Both the position numbers and the translations under genes were made by a program. The notes under the pieces are model-generated. The model was not told the origin of the DNA, searched no databases, and was given only the letters and a program-made list of their open reading frames with translations. Shown here in pieces: positions 44,101 through 54,596 of a stretch of DNA of 64,000 nucleotides (its first letter is position 1; the number at the start of each line of letters is the position of its first letter). The stretch comes from Caenorhabditis elegans (taxonomy: Eukaryota > Nematoda > Chromadorea > Rhabditida > Rhabditidae), in NCBI RefSeq assembly GCF_000002985.6, contig NC_003283.11:3720001-3784000 (forward strand), read 5' to 3'.

Positions 44101-46306
44101 CCGATTTGCTTGAAATGTTCAAATCTGACAATTTGCCGATTTGCCGAAACTTAATGCTATTACGAAGACTAGAACCCGGACACTGCAATTAATAAATTTC
44201 CAGGAAGGCCAAGTAACTTCGCTCAATTGCATTCGGGTCATTTCAACATTTTGGGTAATCTTCGGACATTGCTCAGAGATCACTTTCATGGTTATCAGTA
44301 AGCCTTCAATTCACCAAAGCTCGAGACTATTGGTAATCTTTCAGCAAACCCCATAGATCTATACGACTTCACCAAGGATACCTATACGGGAACCCTAATC
44401 TCAAATGCTTACTTCTCGGTGGACACCTTCTTCTTCATTTCGGCCTTCTTGCTCTCATTTCTCTGGTTCAAACAACTAGAGAAACAGTGGAACGCGCTAC
44501 TTTCTCCAGGTGGATGGCTGATGTTTTACGTGCACCGAATTGCTCGTCTGAGCCCGGTGTACTATGTCACAATCTTGTTCTTCACATTTGTGTTCACAAG
44601 ATCCATGGTTGATATGCCAGCGTTCATGACTCCGGCTGTGGTAGATGACACGTGTCAGAATAGCTATTGGGTCAATCTTTTATATATTCAGAATATTGTT
44701 GGCCCCAAAGATATCGTGAGTTTTAGGCCATTTTCAGATGTGCATCATAAAAACGTTTCAGTGCTACTTCATATCTTGGTACCTTGCCACCGACCTCCAG
44801 ATCTACATCATGAGTCCCTTGATTCTTCTAAGCTTTGGACTAGGTGGCGCAGTGGTCGGACTCCTGATTTCAACTGCGGCCTTCTTGGCGTCAACGGCGT
44901 TCAATGCGTATCAAATGATTTTTTGGCATTTCCCGCCGTCAGACTACAACTATGGACCCAAGGATCCGTTGTATGACCCGAGTAAAAGGTTTGATTAGTA
45001 AAAAACTCCGCTCCCCTACCCTCCAATACGGGCACCAATTACCATTCGGCAAATTTTTTTGTCGATAAATTTGGCAAATTGGCAAACTGCCGGTTTGACA
45101 GTTTGCGGGAAATTTTCAATTCCGACAACTTGCCGATTTGCCGATTTGTCAGAAATTTTCATTTTCGGCAAATTGTCGGTTTGCAGATTTGCCGGAAAAA
45201 TTCAATTCCGGCAATTTACCGATTTGCCGGAAACATTCAATTCTGACAATTTGCCGATTTGCCAGAAATTTTCAATTCCGGCAACTTGCCGATTTGCCGG
45301 AAAAAATCATTTGCCGCCCCTGATATGGATACAGTATCAGAAATTTTCAGGCGGTATGCAGCGTGGAACTACCATAACCCGCTGATCCGGTGTCAGATTT
45401 ATATAATGGGGATGGTACTGGGATATTTCATGCGGCGAATTCCAAAAATCAACATAAACCCTGTAAGTTTTCATTCAGCCCGCCATCAGGATGAAATTTA
45501 TGTTCAGTGGGTCGATCGAATAATGTGGTGCTTATCCTTAGGATCCATGATTTTCGTTATTGTAATTATGGAAGACTATACATCTGGCCACCTCTGGTCC
45601 CCACTCCAAACGGCTTTGTACAGGTACCTTTTATTACGGTTTGATCTACAAAAAATGTGGGAATTTTTTGCTCAAAAAATGTGACGTCAGCACGTTCTTA
45701 ACCATGCGAAATCAGTTGAGAATTCTGCGTCTCTTTTCCCGCATTTTTTGTAGATCTACGTAGATCAAGCCTCAATGAGACACTCTGGCACCACGTGTTA
45801 ATGCACCTTCCCCTCACCTCCCCCTACTTTTCCAGCTGCTTCAGCCGAGTTGTCTGGGGACTCGCGTTGTCCTGGATTGTGATCTCCACCTATTACCGCA
45901 AGGGATTAATCAATAAATTCATGAGCCTCCCGGTGTGGACACCACTGGCTCGGCTATCATTTTGTGCTTACCTAGTTCATCTGATGGTCGCTGCCTACTT
46001 TTTCGGACGAAATCATTCGGAACTTTATTTTTCGACTCTACCGTACTTTGTAAGTTCCCAGTTGGTTCAATTTAAAGTAAATTTCAAATCGAAAAATTGC
46101 AGGTATTAGTAATTGCAATTCCTGTCATCTCGTGCTCATTCCTTGTCGCAATATTTTGGTCGACAATGTTCGAACTTCCGTTTGCCAAGGTTGAAGCATT
46201 GCTTCTTGGTGGTGGAAGTCGATCATCGGCACCGGATATCCCAAAAACGCCGATTGATTTTCCAGAAAATAACTTTGAGAAAAACGTAGAAAGCATCAGA
46301 TTCTAA
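41139..46306 (+). CDS. NRF-6-type multipass membrane acyltransferase
   Basis: Thirteen exons (41139-41285, 41539-41740, 42573-42708, 42765-42892, 42943-43036, 43093-43270, 44204-44297, 44345-44715, 44762-44988, 45351-45462, 45508-45623, 45836-46049, 46103-46306) join in phase to 740 residues. The start has a signal peptide (IFLVFIIFANLQCSSG), then the Cys-bearing extracellular NRF domain (MMDAAGKLGSGIVRGH; CLPWSCRNEDL). From about residue 297 comes an acyltransferase-3 domain with the usual opening (LNCIRVISTFWVIFGH; the His is the conserved candidate catalytic residue), FFFISAFLLSF, and FYVHRIARLSPVYY; about ten membrane spans follow. Nematode relatives include NRF-6 and NDG-4, known from fluoxetine resistance and yolk/lipid transport. 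The substrate is unknown. Introns hold two MITEs and three TTGCCG tracts without disturbing exons. Confidence 0.93.
41358..41508. mobile_element. CACGTGG-family MITE
   Basis: CACGTGGTGGTGTCAAAGTGTCCC ... GTTATGGGACAGCCTGACACC; internal part shortened. In intron 1 of the acyltransferase gene. Confidence 0.85.
41860..42260. mobile_element. Palindromic element interrupted by a CACGTGG MITE
   Basis: Outer arms TTTTGCCAAATTAAAAGAAATTAGATGTTAGGCTCCGCCCACT and the mirrored AGTGGGCGGAGCCTAACATCTCATTTAATTTATTTTGGCAAAA surround a CACGTGG-family copy (about 41,951-42,126). In intron 2. Confidence 0.8.
43300..43480. mobile_element. Degenerate CACGTGG-family MITE
   Basis: Diverged copy: TTGATCTACGAGAATTACGGG ... 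CGTGCTGACGTCTCATTTTTC ... TTTTTTGTAGATCAAACC, followed by a second end GCACGTGGTGTCGGAGTG. Confidence 0.7.
43578..44150. mobile_element. TTGCCG-array element with conserved core
   Basis: Arrays at both ends (43,595-43,730; 43,960-44,150) flank the core TTTTTATGAGACGGAACCTC ... GTGCCTTTTTAAAATTTTTCCCGTTTTCTTTAG, homologous to the core at 46,640-46,855. No YCAGGGGTG termini visible. In intron 6 of the acyltransferase gene. Confidence 0.8.
45026..45327. mobile_element. TTGCCG-array element
   Basis: Starts with the diverged end TACGGGCACCAATTACCATTCGGCAAA, then six to seven array units, and ends ATTTGCCGCCCCTGA. In an intron ending 23 bp later at exon 45351-45462. Confidence 0.75.
45632..45799. 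mobile_element. CACGTGG-family MITE
   Basis: ATTACGGTTTGATCTACAAAAAATG ... GTGACGTCAGCACGTTC ... CAATGAGACACTCTGGCACCACGTG. The left terminus is lost close to the splice donor of exon 45508-45623. Confidence 0.85.
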
Positions 46307-46537
46307 TGAAGATGAATTTCTAAATATCTGAGAATTTTTTTAAAACATTACACAGATCTTGTTATCCATAGAGCGCACTTCAACGATTCTATCGGTCCTG
46401 GCAACCGCCGCATTACCGGTTTTTTGACAGATTTTCTTGAATAAGCACATCTCCGGGACGTCATGCTAAGAATCCGTATCGGTATTGTTCATGGGACCAT
46501 CTGGAAAATGTACATAAACAGTATCCCAAGGTTCAAA

Positions 46538-47026
46538 CCAGGAGTGAGCGGAAAAAAAAAGCAATTTGCCGGTTTGCAGATTTGCCGGAAGTTTTCATTT
46601 TCGGCAAATTGCCAAATCGCCGTTTGCCGGATATCAATTTGCCGGAAGATTTTAGAGTGATTTTTTATAAAACGGAAACATTTAAACTGAGCCTTTTTGA
46701 AATTTTTCCCGTTTTCTTTGGATATTTTCGTAGAATTTGCTTACTTTTCAAAACATTCCTAGGAACATTCCTAGGATGCGCAAAATTTTGCCGATTAAAA
46801 TTGAAATTCTGAAATTTCCAAAAAAAAAATCCACAAGTTGCCGAAAATGTTCCGCAATTGCCGTTTTTACGGCAAAGTTGGCATATCAGCAATTTGCCGA
46901 TTTTCTGTTTTGCCGGATATTTTCAATTGAGGTAATTTGCCGATTTGCTGACTTGCCGGAAGTTTCGATTCCGGCAATTTGCCGACTTGCCAATTTGCCG
47001 GAAAATTGTTTGCCGCTCATCCCTGG
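46538..47026. mobile_element. Full-length TTGCCG-array element
   Basis: 489 bp, starting CCAGGAGTGAGCGG and ending CCGCTCATCCCTGG, flanked by TTCAAA (46532-46537) and TTCAAC (47027-47032), a 6-bp target duplication with one mismatch. Short arrays at both ends surround a core of about 210 bp. Confidence 0.85.
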
Positions 47027-47169
47027 TTCAACCCAACTTTCAACGCATCAATCACCACAAAAACACTACCGTGAACTTTTCATCAAATCCCTCGAAATCC
47101 TCTCAAAAATCGTGAAAAACAATGAAAAAACAGACGATTTTCTCGAAAACACAAGAGGATTATTAAACA

Positions 47170-47177
47170 GTATAAAA
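47170..47177 (+). promoter_or_regulatory. TATA-box-like element, LEA-like gene 1
   Basis: GTATAAAACGG, about 43 nt before the start codon; the tandem paralogue has CTATAAAAAAGG at a similar distance. Confidence 0.55.
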
Positions 47178-47213
47178 CGGACACAGGTGTTTGAAAAATC
47201 ATCATCAGAAAAA

Positions 47214-47707
47214 ATGAATAATCGTTTAGTATTTCTAATTTTCGTAGCCACCCTGGCCATGGCAGTGGTATACGGGTATCCCGGGAAGCAGATGGATGCC
47301 ATGGAAGGTATGTCACTTTGACCCGTGCATCTAGGCCTAAAACATCCAACTTCCAGGTGGCCCAATGAACATGACCGATATGGATCCACACGGTAACATG
47401 ACGGGCGGCCCAATGGAGCATCGTCCGGAGATGGGCTCGGGCGAGAAAAAGCCGTCGAGAAAGCGTCGTGACGCCAGCGAGGACATTAAGAACGCCGGAC
47501 GTAATGCCATTGGGACGGTGGACAGCGCCGGTAACGCAGCGGTCGACAAGGCCGGGGAACTTGTGAAAGGCGGTAAGTGCGCTCTACGGATAATTTTCAT
47601 TTAGGATCATATCTGTTTCAGGCACCGACCATATTAAAGATGCCCAAGCCGCCATCAAAATGGAGGCCGACGATGTGCCGAACAAGCTCGAAAATGGAGG
47701 ACATTAA
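47214..47707 (+). CDS. Small secreted LEA-like protein, paralogue 1
   Basis: Exons 47214-47307, 47357-47572 and 47622-47707 join in phase to 131 residues. A signal peptide (LVFLIFVATLAMAVVYG) is followed by a Met/Gly-rich segment (NMTDMDPHGNMTGGPM), a basic RKRR that could be a furin-type cleavage site, and Lys/Ala/Gly-rich helical repeats (KNAGRNAIGTVDSAGNAAVDKAGELVKGG pattern) resembling group-3 LEA or apolipoprotein-like amphipathic helices. I do not recognise a named family. Role unknown; secretion is well supported, LEA-like stress or lipid binding is a guess from composition. Intron positions, phases (both 1) and exon 2 length (216 bp) equal those of the next gene. AATAAA occurs about 75 nt after the stop. 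Confidence 0.85.
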
Positions 47708-47879
47708 TTTTTTGCAATTAATTTTTGATTTTGTTCCTGTAAATAATTTTCTCATTGAACTGAAGTTGGAAAAATCTACTCAAATAAAGCATTTCTATAA
47801 AAATAAATGTTCGCAATGACTGACTTTAACAAAAAATCGGTCGAATTAGAAAAAAAACTACAATGATACTCCACTGTAC

Positions 47880-48030
47880 CGTCTAGCCATCCTGGCCAAG
47901 CATAGCCATGCCTAGCCATGCCTAGCCATACCTAACCATGCCTATTCATGCCTAGTCATGACTAGCCATGCCTAGCCATGCCTATTCATGCCTAGCCATG
48001 ACTAGCCATGCCTAGCCGTGCATAGCCAAC
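47880..48030 (+). repeat. CATGCCTAGC minisatellite
   Basis: Ten-bp units CCATGCCTAG/CCATGACTAG repeated about 14 times between the two LEA-like genes. Confidence 0.9.
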
Positions 48031-48584
48031 AATATCGCATGCCTAAAGTATGGTCCTATACGTGGCTGGAGCGCTTCCCGGCTATTTTTTGGATAAATAA
48101 ATACTTTTCAACAGGAATGTCATCAGATTTTTTTGTGGGTAATCAAAAAAAAACGGTTAACCCTGGTAACTTGGCGTCAGAAAAAATGATTGAACGTTTC
48201 TGAGTTAATTTTAAGGGTTTTTTCAAAACTAGATAACTGTGATGAATCATCGGAGATATAAAAACTCAGAGTCCACGTAGCAAATTTTTGATTTCTGTGA
48301 CAATTTGTGTTGTAGCAGGTATCTAGGAGGTACATATGTCGTCATATGTTTAGAGTGGCATATTTCATTAAATTTAATTCAAAACAACGTATCGACGTAC
48401 GACTGAATAGATATTATGACAAAACAAATGTCCTCAAATCCCTCCGTAAATCCTCTCAAAACCGTCTGAAAACATTCGATACATGTTCTGCCGTAGTGTA
48501 TTTTTTAAGTTCAAAACACAGCGGATTACTGAGGAATACTATAAAAAAGGGACTACTTGTCTGGAAAACGTATCGTCTGCCAAA
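48031..48584. promoter_or_regulatory. Upstream region of LEA-like paralogue 2
   Basis: Contains TCAAATCCCTCCGTAAATCCTCTCAAAA (48,434-48,461), nearly the same as the block 132 bp upstream of paralogue 1, and CTATAAAAAAGG at 48,539. No gene otherwise. Confidence 0.6.
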
Positions 48585-49776
48585 ATGAATAACTCACTAG
48601 TATTGTTGATTTCAACTGTTGTTTTCGCGTTGGTATATGCAAACCCAGGCAAGGAGATAGATCATATGGACGGTAAGGAGTGTTTTGTAGGTTGCTGTAG
48701 GTTTCGGGTCTTACCCCGATATGCTTTTATAATTTTCACTCAAGATTTAACGCGAATTAGGGTTTGGCCCCATAGGTTTAGACTTGGGGTACACTGCTAT
48801 CTGGGCTTTGATTCCTACTTAATTTTGACTTACATAGCTCTCACCACGAATTAGTATATTACCTACAGTGTTGGAATTCACCAACGTTAAGAGTTTGGTC
48901 CCACCACGATTATATTTTCACATTAACAAAATTCTTTAGGTGTTTGGCCCTACATGTTAACAGTTTATCACAACTGAACTATAGTTATAGTTAGAGCAAC
49001 ATTTTACAAAAAACACACTCAATCGACGCAAAATATCACGCTGAATACTTTTGCAATTGAAAGATTTTTGTTATTTCTCTTTCCGACAAAGATATAGGCT
49101 TTCAAAATTAGTGGGTGAGAGAAGCAGACAACGAGGCGAGCGTGCTGTCTGCGTCTCCCTTTCCTCTTCACTCTATCGAGTACCACGTGGTGTCAAAGTC
49201 CCTCATTTCGGCTTGATCTACGTAGATCTACAAAAAATGCGGTAGAAGTGACGCAGAGTTCTCAACTGATTTCGCATGGTTAAGAACCTGATGACGCCAC
49301 TTTTTTGGGAAAAGAATTCCCGCTTTTTTTGTAGATCAAACCGTAATGGGACGGTCCGGCACCACGTGGAGTACCACTACTTCCAAGTGCCATACAAAAA
49401 CTTGAGAGCATCCAATTTACAGGCGGTGCAATGAACATGACTGATATGGATCCTAGTAACATGACGGGAGGTCCAATGAATGGGCACTCGGCGGAAAAGT
49501 CTTCCGAGGAGAAAAAGTCACCTAGAAGTAGTCGTGGAGTTGGTGAAGATCTCAAAAACGCTGGCAAGGATGCTATGAATACCATGGAAAACGCTGGGAA
49601 AAATGCATGGGATAAGGCTGGAGAGTTGGGAAAATCTGGTTAGTATCTGGTTAGGCCTAGCCTAATGCCTCAACTTTCATATATTTTTTTAAGGTATTAA
49701 CACCGTTCAATCTGCCGGATCTGCCGTGAAGAATGGAGCAAAAGACTTGGCGGGAAAAGTGGATAAGGCTCTGTAA
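48585..49776 (+). CDS. Small secreted LEA-like protein, paralogue 2
   Basis: Exons 48585-48672, 49423-49638 and 49694-49776 join in phase to 128 residues. Same architecture as the gene upstream: signal peptide (SLVLLISTVVFALVYA), NMTDMDPSNMTGGPMNG segment, then repeats with KNAGKDAMNTMENAGKNAWDKAGELGKSG pattern and a C-terminal NGAKDLAGKVDKAL helix. The furin-like RKRR of paralogue 1 is replaced by PRSSRG, so any shared processing site is lost here. Intron 1 is enlarged to 750 bp by a CACGTGG MITE. Two AATAAA-like signals follow the stop. Function unknown. Confidence 0.85.
49185..49369. mobile_element. CACGTGG-family MITE with exact target duplication
   Basis: CACGTGGTGTCAAAGTCCC ... GGTCCGGCACCACGTG, flanked on both sides by GAGTAC, a 6-bp direct repeat. 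In intron 1 of LEA-like paralogue 2. Confidence 0.9.
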
Positions 49777-49899
49777 AAATTTTATAATATTTGTTTGTTT
49801 GCATTTGGTGCAATTTTATTGATTTCCCTGTAAAATAAAAAAAATAAATGAATGAATAATCGACTCAAAACTCAGTTTTCTGAGCAGTATACAACACAT

Positions 49900-51475
49900 T
49901 TAGGGGAAAAAGAGCATCGACCGCCCGTGCAGAAGAGCAGCCATGGAGCCCATGTTGGCCCTGTCATTGTGCACGTTGCCAGAGCTGTTGATTTCCAGGA
50001 TTGCAAAGACTCCGAAGATTTTTAAAACTCGTTGGATTTCTCGGATGCACTGAAAATTGAAATCGATCACGTGGTGTCAGAGTATCTACTTTCGGCTTGA
50101 TCTACGTTGATCTACAAAAAATGCGGGAGTTGTGACGCAATTCTTCACCGCCTTACCCCTTTTTTGTGCACTTGAAGCAGACTACTCAACTGATTTTGTA
50201 TGGTTAAGAACGTGCTGACGTCACATATCTTTGGGCAAAAAATTCCCGCATTTTTTGTAGATCAACCGTGATGAGACAGTCTGGCACCACGTGAACAATC
50301 CGTTAAGAATAATCTTGCGCGTCAAATCTAACGTATTGTGTGCTTGAGATACACACCTGGAAAAAAGTTCAAACACGGTCTCAATGAACGATATATCCTA
50401 CGCGCAAAAATATTTTTCACTTACTAGGTCAGGCCTGCATTGATCGTGGCACGCATCAAAAATAAGGACCAAATCGAAGGAATCCGTCCAAATTTCTGGC
50501 ATTTTTCCAGCGTCGCATTGTATAAATTCGAGATTGTTGAAAGCCGCTCCTGATTTAGTTTTTCGTTGTTTCGCCTGCCGAATGGCATCTTCTCCAATTT
50601 CTAGCCCGACAAAATGTGCTTTTGGGTATTGCTCGGCGAGCAACGAAGAATGGGATCCACCACCACACCCGACGTCCAGAACCCGCATTCCACCGGTTTC
50701 AAGCTTCTCGACAACTCCGTGACCGATGTCCGGAAGCATATCAGTTATCACATGCTTCTCGTGAAGTGCCTGACTCATTTTTCCCATAAAATATTGAAAT
50801 TTTGAGATCTCCGAATAATCGAGACCGTACGGCCCATCCTTTTTGAAGCATTCAATGAGTTTTTCAAATGGTTCCAGAAGAGTTGGCGTGGAGCCAATCA
50901 TCACTAGTGCAAGACTATTGGTTAGCAGGTCCTGAAGAAAATTTATATAAATTTGTAAGATAATGTGGGTACAATTTAAAAACCTTCACATTCTCCACGT
51001 GAATCCAAAACTGTTCCTTCTCATTAACCTCAATGATTCCTCCACAAGCCATGCAGTTACACCATTCTCGAATATACATTTGGAAAAATATTATGTCGGA
51101 ACTATAGGCGGCAGGTAGGCAGGCATAGAAAAATGTACAAACCTCTCTTTGCAACCGGCAGCGTTGGCAAGATGCTCCGGGAGCACTGGGCTTGCTTCAC
51201 TTGAAATTTCAGACAAAATTTTGAACAAGTCTAGGCGTAGGCCAACGTTAATAGCATTCGAGACCACATTGCTTACTGCTAGGTTCTGAAATATAGTAGT
51301 GCTTTCATGCGCTATGCCTTCATGCATAGAAGGCAGCCTACGCCTGCCTGGTGCCTACTGCCAAACATACGAAAACCCCTTAATTTCACCACAAACTACA
51401 AGCAGGTTAGGCGCGGTAATTAGAGGCAAATCAACTCACGAATAGTTTTTCTTTCATTTTAGACGAAGAAGACAT
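49900..51475 (-). CDS. SAM-dependent methyltransferase, C-terminally short paralogue
   Basis: Exons 49900-50049, 50425-50931, 50984-51101, 51143-51285 and 51440-51475 join in phase to 317 residues. The SAM-binding motif is intact (VLDVGCGGGSHSS, then VGLEIGEDAI and FDLVLIFDACHD); an N-terminal winged-helix-like region precedes it. It is the inverted paralogue of the gene at 52189-54434, but its last exon ends in SMLFFP then TAA, about 50 residues earlier. Exon 3 lacks the paralogue's acceptor; the only in-frame AG found (CTATAG before 51101) adds SDIIFFQM-type residues. It may be a gene on its way to pseudogene or a variant with altered substrate. From memory it corresponds to the C. elegans R08E5 methyltransferases; the substrate is unknown. 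Confidence 0.82.
50069..50294. mobile_element. CACGTGG-family MITE
   Basis: CACGTGGTGTCAGAGTATCTACTTTCGGC ... GATGAGACAGTCTGGCACCACGTG, with an extra 45-bp piece inside the left half. In the last intron of the short methyltransferase gene. Confidence 0.9.
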
Positions 51476-52188
51476 TTTTTGAAAAATTCGTAACCAGAAA
51501 AGTTTATTTTTGAAACTGCAATGTCTTTTCGTGATCTATAATTTTTTCTGCGATTCCCTCACATTGTCGGGGTCTCCGCAACTAATCAATCTCTAGCAAA
51601 TGACCACCGTACGTGACTCTAGTCAATTGCGACAGCAGATCGTGCGGTCAAATGATCAAAAATTGGAAAAGGTCAGAATTTTGAGTGATGTCACAAAAAA
51701 CATATTTTCGGCAAAGTTTGAAGGTTAAAAATTGTTTGTTGATTGAATTTTTTGCAAATTTTTTAACATTTAAATATATGTACATACTTTTAAATCGTAA
51801 AACTTGGCACATCCTACCTTCCACCTTCCACCTTCATCTACCTTCAGATCGTGCCGAGACCCACTCGAAAAGCATCATGTGCCTTTAAACAGATACGTTA
51901 CATTTTTGCGGAATTACAATACTAGAACATAAAGATGTTCTGTTATAATAAAAGCTACAATAATTTGCATCATAGATCACTTTCTCAACCTACAAATGAC
52001 AATAATCACGTACATCCTCCAGCCTGCTATAACTGTCTTTTTCTGGCGATAAAGAGCATTCGAAAAGGGTGTTGTATAACAGATCTCATCTTTTTTACAC
52101 TTTGCGTCTCTTCACACTACACAACACGTGGACAACGGTATATAAATAGTCTCGATTTTCCAATTTTGTGTATGTTCAATTGATCACT
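51476..52188. promoter_or_regulatory. Shared divergent promoter region of the methyltransferase pair
   Basis: 713 bp between the two start codons. TATATAAATAG lies at 52,139-52,149, about 40 nt before the plus-strand ATG, with an ACACGTGG E-box-like site just upstream at about 52,123. A partial GTCTCGGCACGAT / GCCTTTAAA arm lies at 51,845-51,900. No gene. Confidence 0.6.
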
Positions 52189-54434
52189 ATGTCGCAACAA
52201 CAAACCTGTTCTACCTCAATGAAGGAGAAATTATTTGTGAGTTCTATTAATTTTTGAATTAACGATTAGAAATTTGTATATAGGTGTGCATATTTTGCAG
52301 AACCTCGCCGTCAGCAATGTAATCTCGAATGCCATTAACATTGGGAATCGCCTAAACTTGTTCAAAACTTTGGCTGATATTTCCAGCGAAAAGGGGCCAG
52401 TGCTCCCGGAGCAACTTGCCGAAGCGGCAGGCTGCAAAGAGAGGTTTTTGAGATTTTTTAAAGAGTTTCTCGAAAAATTGAAATTCTCTAGGTACATTCG
52501 AGAATGGTGTAATTGCATGGCCTGTGGGCAGATTATTGAAGTGAACGAGGAGGAGAAGTTTTGGATCGCCGCCGAAAATGTTCAGGTAATTATTTGCGTT
52601 TTTAAAATTTTTTAAAAATTTTTTCGGAAGGGTTTTTGAGCCTAAAATAAGGTTCATTGGTGTTTGCACAATAACTACAAACTCACGTGGTGTCAGATTG
52701 TTCCATTACGCTTTGATCTACAAAAAATGCGGGAATTTTTTGCCCAAAAAAGTATGAGGTCAGCACGTTCTTAACCATGTAAAATCAGTTGAGAACTCTG
52801 AGTGTCCTTTTCCGCATTTTTTGTTGATCTACGTAGATCAAGCCGAAATGAAACACTCTAACACCACGTGCAAACTATTATGTAATAACAGCGGGGCAAG
52901 TGAAACTTTTTTGAAACTACAGTAATCCTAATCAGGGGTAGGCCGCGAACGATTTTTCCGGAATTGCCGGAATTGAAATTTCCGGCAAACGGCAAACCGG
53001 CAAAATTCCGATTCGCCGATTTTGCCTGAAAAACGCCAATTGCCGGAAATTTTTGGCAAATTGTGGTCTTGCACATTTTTTTCTGGAAATTTTAGAATTA
53101 CAATTTTAATCGGCAAAATTGTACGTATCCTACTAATTTTCCTAGATCTATTTGGAAAAGTAGGCAAATTATATGAAAATATCGAAAGAAAACGGGAAAT
53201 TTGTTCGCCAAATCGGCAAACCGGCAAATTGCCGGAAATGAAAATGTTCGACAATTCGGCAAGTTATCAGAACTGAAAATATTCGGAAAATTGGCAAACC
53301 GGCAATTTGCCGAACTTATCGATAAAAAAAATTGCCGAACGGCAGTTGCCACCTACCCCTCATCCTAATGTATTCCTATAGTATCCCTACAGTAACCCTA
53401 CAGTAACCCTCACCAAATGTATTTCCAAATGACAGCAACATATGTTTTCTGAAACTACAGTAATCGTGAGGTACTCATACAGTATTCCTACAGTAGCCAC
53501 AATCCAACATCCCATCAAAAGCCCATTTTTTCCAAAACTATAGTAATCCTACAGTAACCATTGTATCATTCCAGGAGCTCTCCAATTCAAGCTTCGAAGC
53601 CGTGATGAACGGAATGATGGCCACCTTGTTGGAGCCTCTCGACGAGCTCATCGACTGCTTCAGGAAAGACGGGCCACTTGGCCTGGAGTACGCGCAATTC
53701 ACAAAATTCCAATATTTCATGGGAACTATGAGCCAGGCACTTCATGAGAAGCATGTGGTAGCAGATATGCTTCCGGACATCGGCAACGGAGTCGTCGAGA
53801 AGCTTGAAGCCGGCGGAGTACGAGTCCTGGACGTCGGGTGCGGCGGTGGATTCCATTCTTCGCTGCTCGCCGAGCAATACCCAAAGTCGCATTTTGTCGG
53901 GCTAGACATTGGAGAAGATGCCATCCGGCAGGCGAAACAACGCAAGACTAAATCAGGAGCGGCTTTCAACAATCTCGAATTTATTGAATGTGACGCCGGA
54001 AAAATGCCAGAAATCTGGACGGACTCCTTCGATTTGGTGCTTATTTTTGATGCATGCCACGATCAGCGGAGACCAGATTTGGTACTGAAAATCTTAAATT
54101 TTCTAAAAAGATATTTTATAATTTTCAGTGCGTCCAAGAAATCCACCGAGTTCTCAAGCCAAGCGGGATGTTCGCTATGGTAGAGGTGCTCGGCTCCAGT
54201 AACGTATACACCGATAAAGCCGCCATGGGCCCATTGGCTGCAATGATGTACGGGTGCTCCATGTTCCATTGTCTCCCTGTCGGAAGTAACTGCCCAGATG
54301 CTCTGTGTTATGGTGCAATGTGGGGGCAGAAACGTGCTACCGACCTGCTTAAAAAATGCGGATTCCCTGATGTGAAGGTTATTGATACCCCATATTTCCC
54401 TATTAATGTGATGTATTGTGCCCAGAAAAATTAG
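52189..54434 (+). CDS. SAM-dependent methyltransferase, full-length paralogue
   Basis: Exons 52189-52236, 52301-52443, 52492-52585, 53575-54081 and 54129-54434 join in phase to 365 residues. An N-terminal winged-helix-like part (NLAVSNVISNAINIGNRLNL; LAEAAGCKERY) precedes a class I Rossmann methyltransferase domain with motif I VLDVGCGGGFHSS, acidic GLDIGEDA, and FDLVLIFDACHDQ, and the C-terminal strands ending in PYFPINVMYCAQ. Exon lengths 143 and 507 are identical in the divergent paralogue. The layout resembles small-molecule methyltransferases; the substrate cannot be read from the sequence. Intron 3 is about 990 bp, swollen by a MITE, a TTGCCG element and an ACTGTAGGATT tract. Next to a cysteine-synthase-like gene, tail to tail. 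Confidence 0.92.
52686..52869. mobile_element. CACGTGG-family MITE with exact target duplication
   Basis: CACGTGGTGTCAGATTGTTCC ... AACACTCTAACACCACGTG, flanked by CAAACT on both sides. Confidence 0.9.
52932..53362. mobile_element. Full-length TTGCCG-array element
   Basis: 431 bp from TCAGGGGTAGGCCGCG to CCACCTACCCCTCA, flanked by TCCTAA (52926-52931 and 53363-53368). Core GAAAATATCGAAAGAAAACGGG at 53,174-53,195 with short arrays on both sides. Confidence 0.9.
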
Positions 54435-54596
54435 GGTACTATTGAAGCCTTTTAATATTTTAAGTCCGCACAAGACCTACTAAATTAATTTTGTTTAATT
54501 TTTGTTTGAAATAATTAAACTCTTTCATGGCTGGCTGGGGAATACAATTTATTTTAAATTTCCAAAAATTCTCAATCTTATGTCAGTTAAATACAT

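Larger units (their letters stand above)
46307..47213. other. Intergenic DNA upstream of the LEA-like gene pair
   Basis: Mostly one TTGCCG-array element (46,538-47,026). The last 190 bp is the promoter of the next gene, with the block TCAAATCCCTCGAAATCCTCTCAAAAA (47,083-47,109) and TATAAAA at 47,171. Confidence 0.65.
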
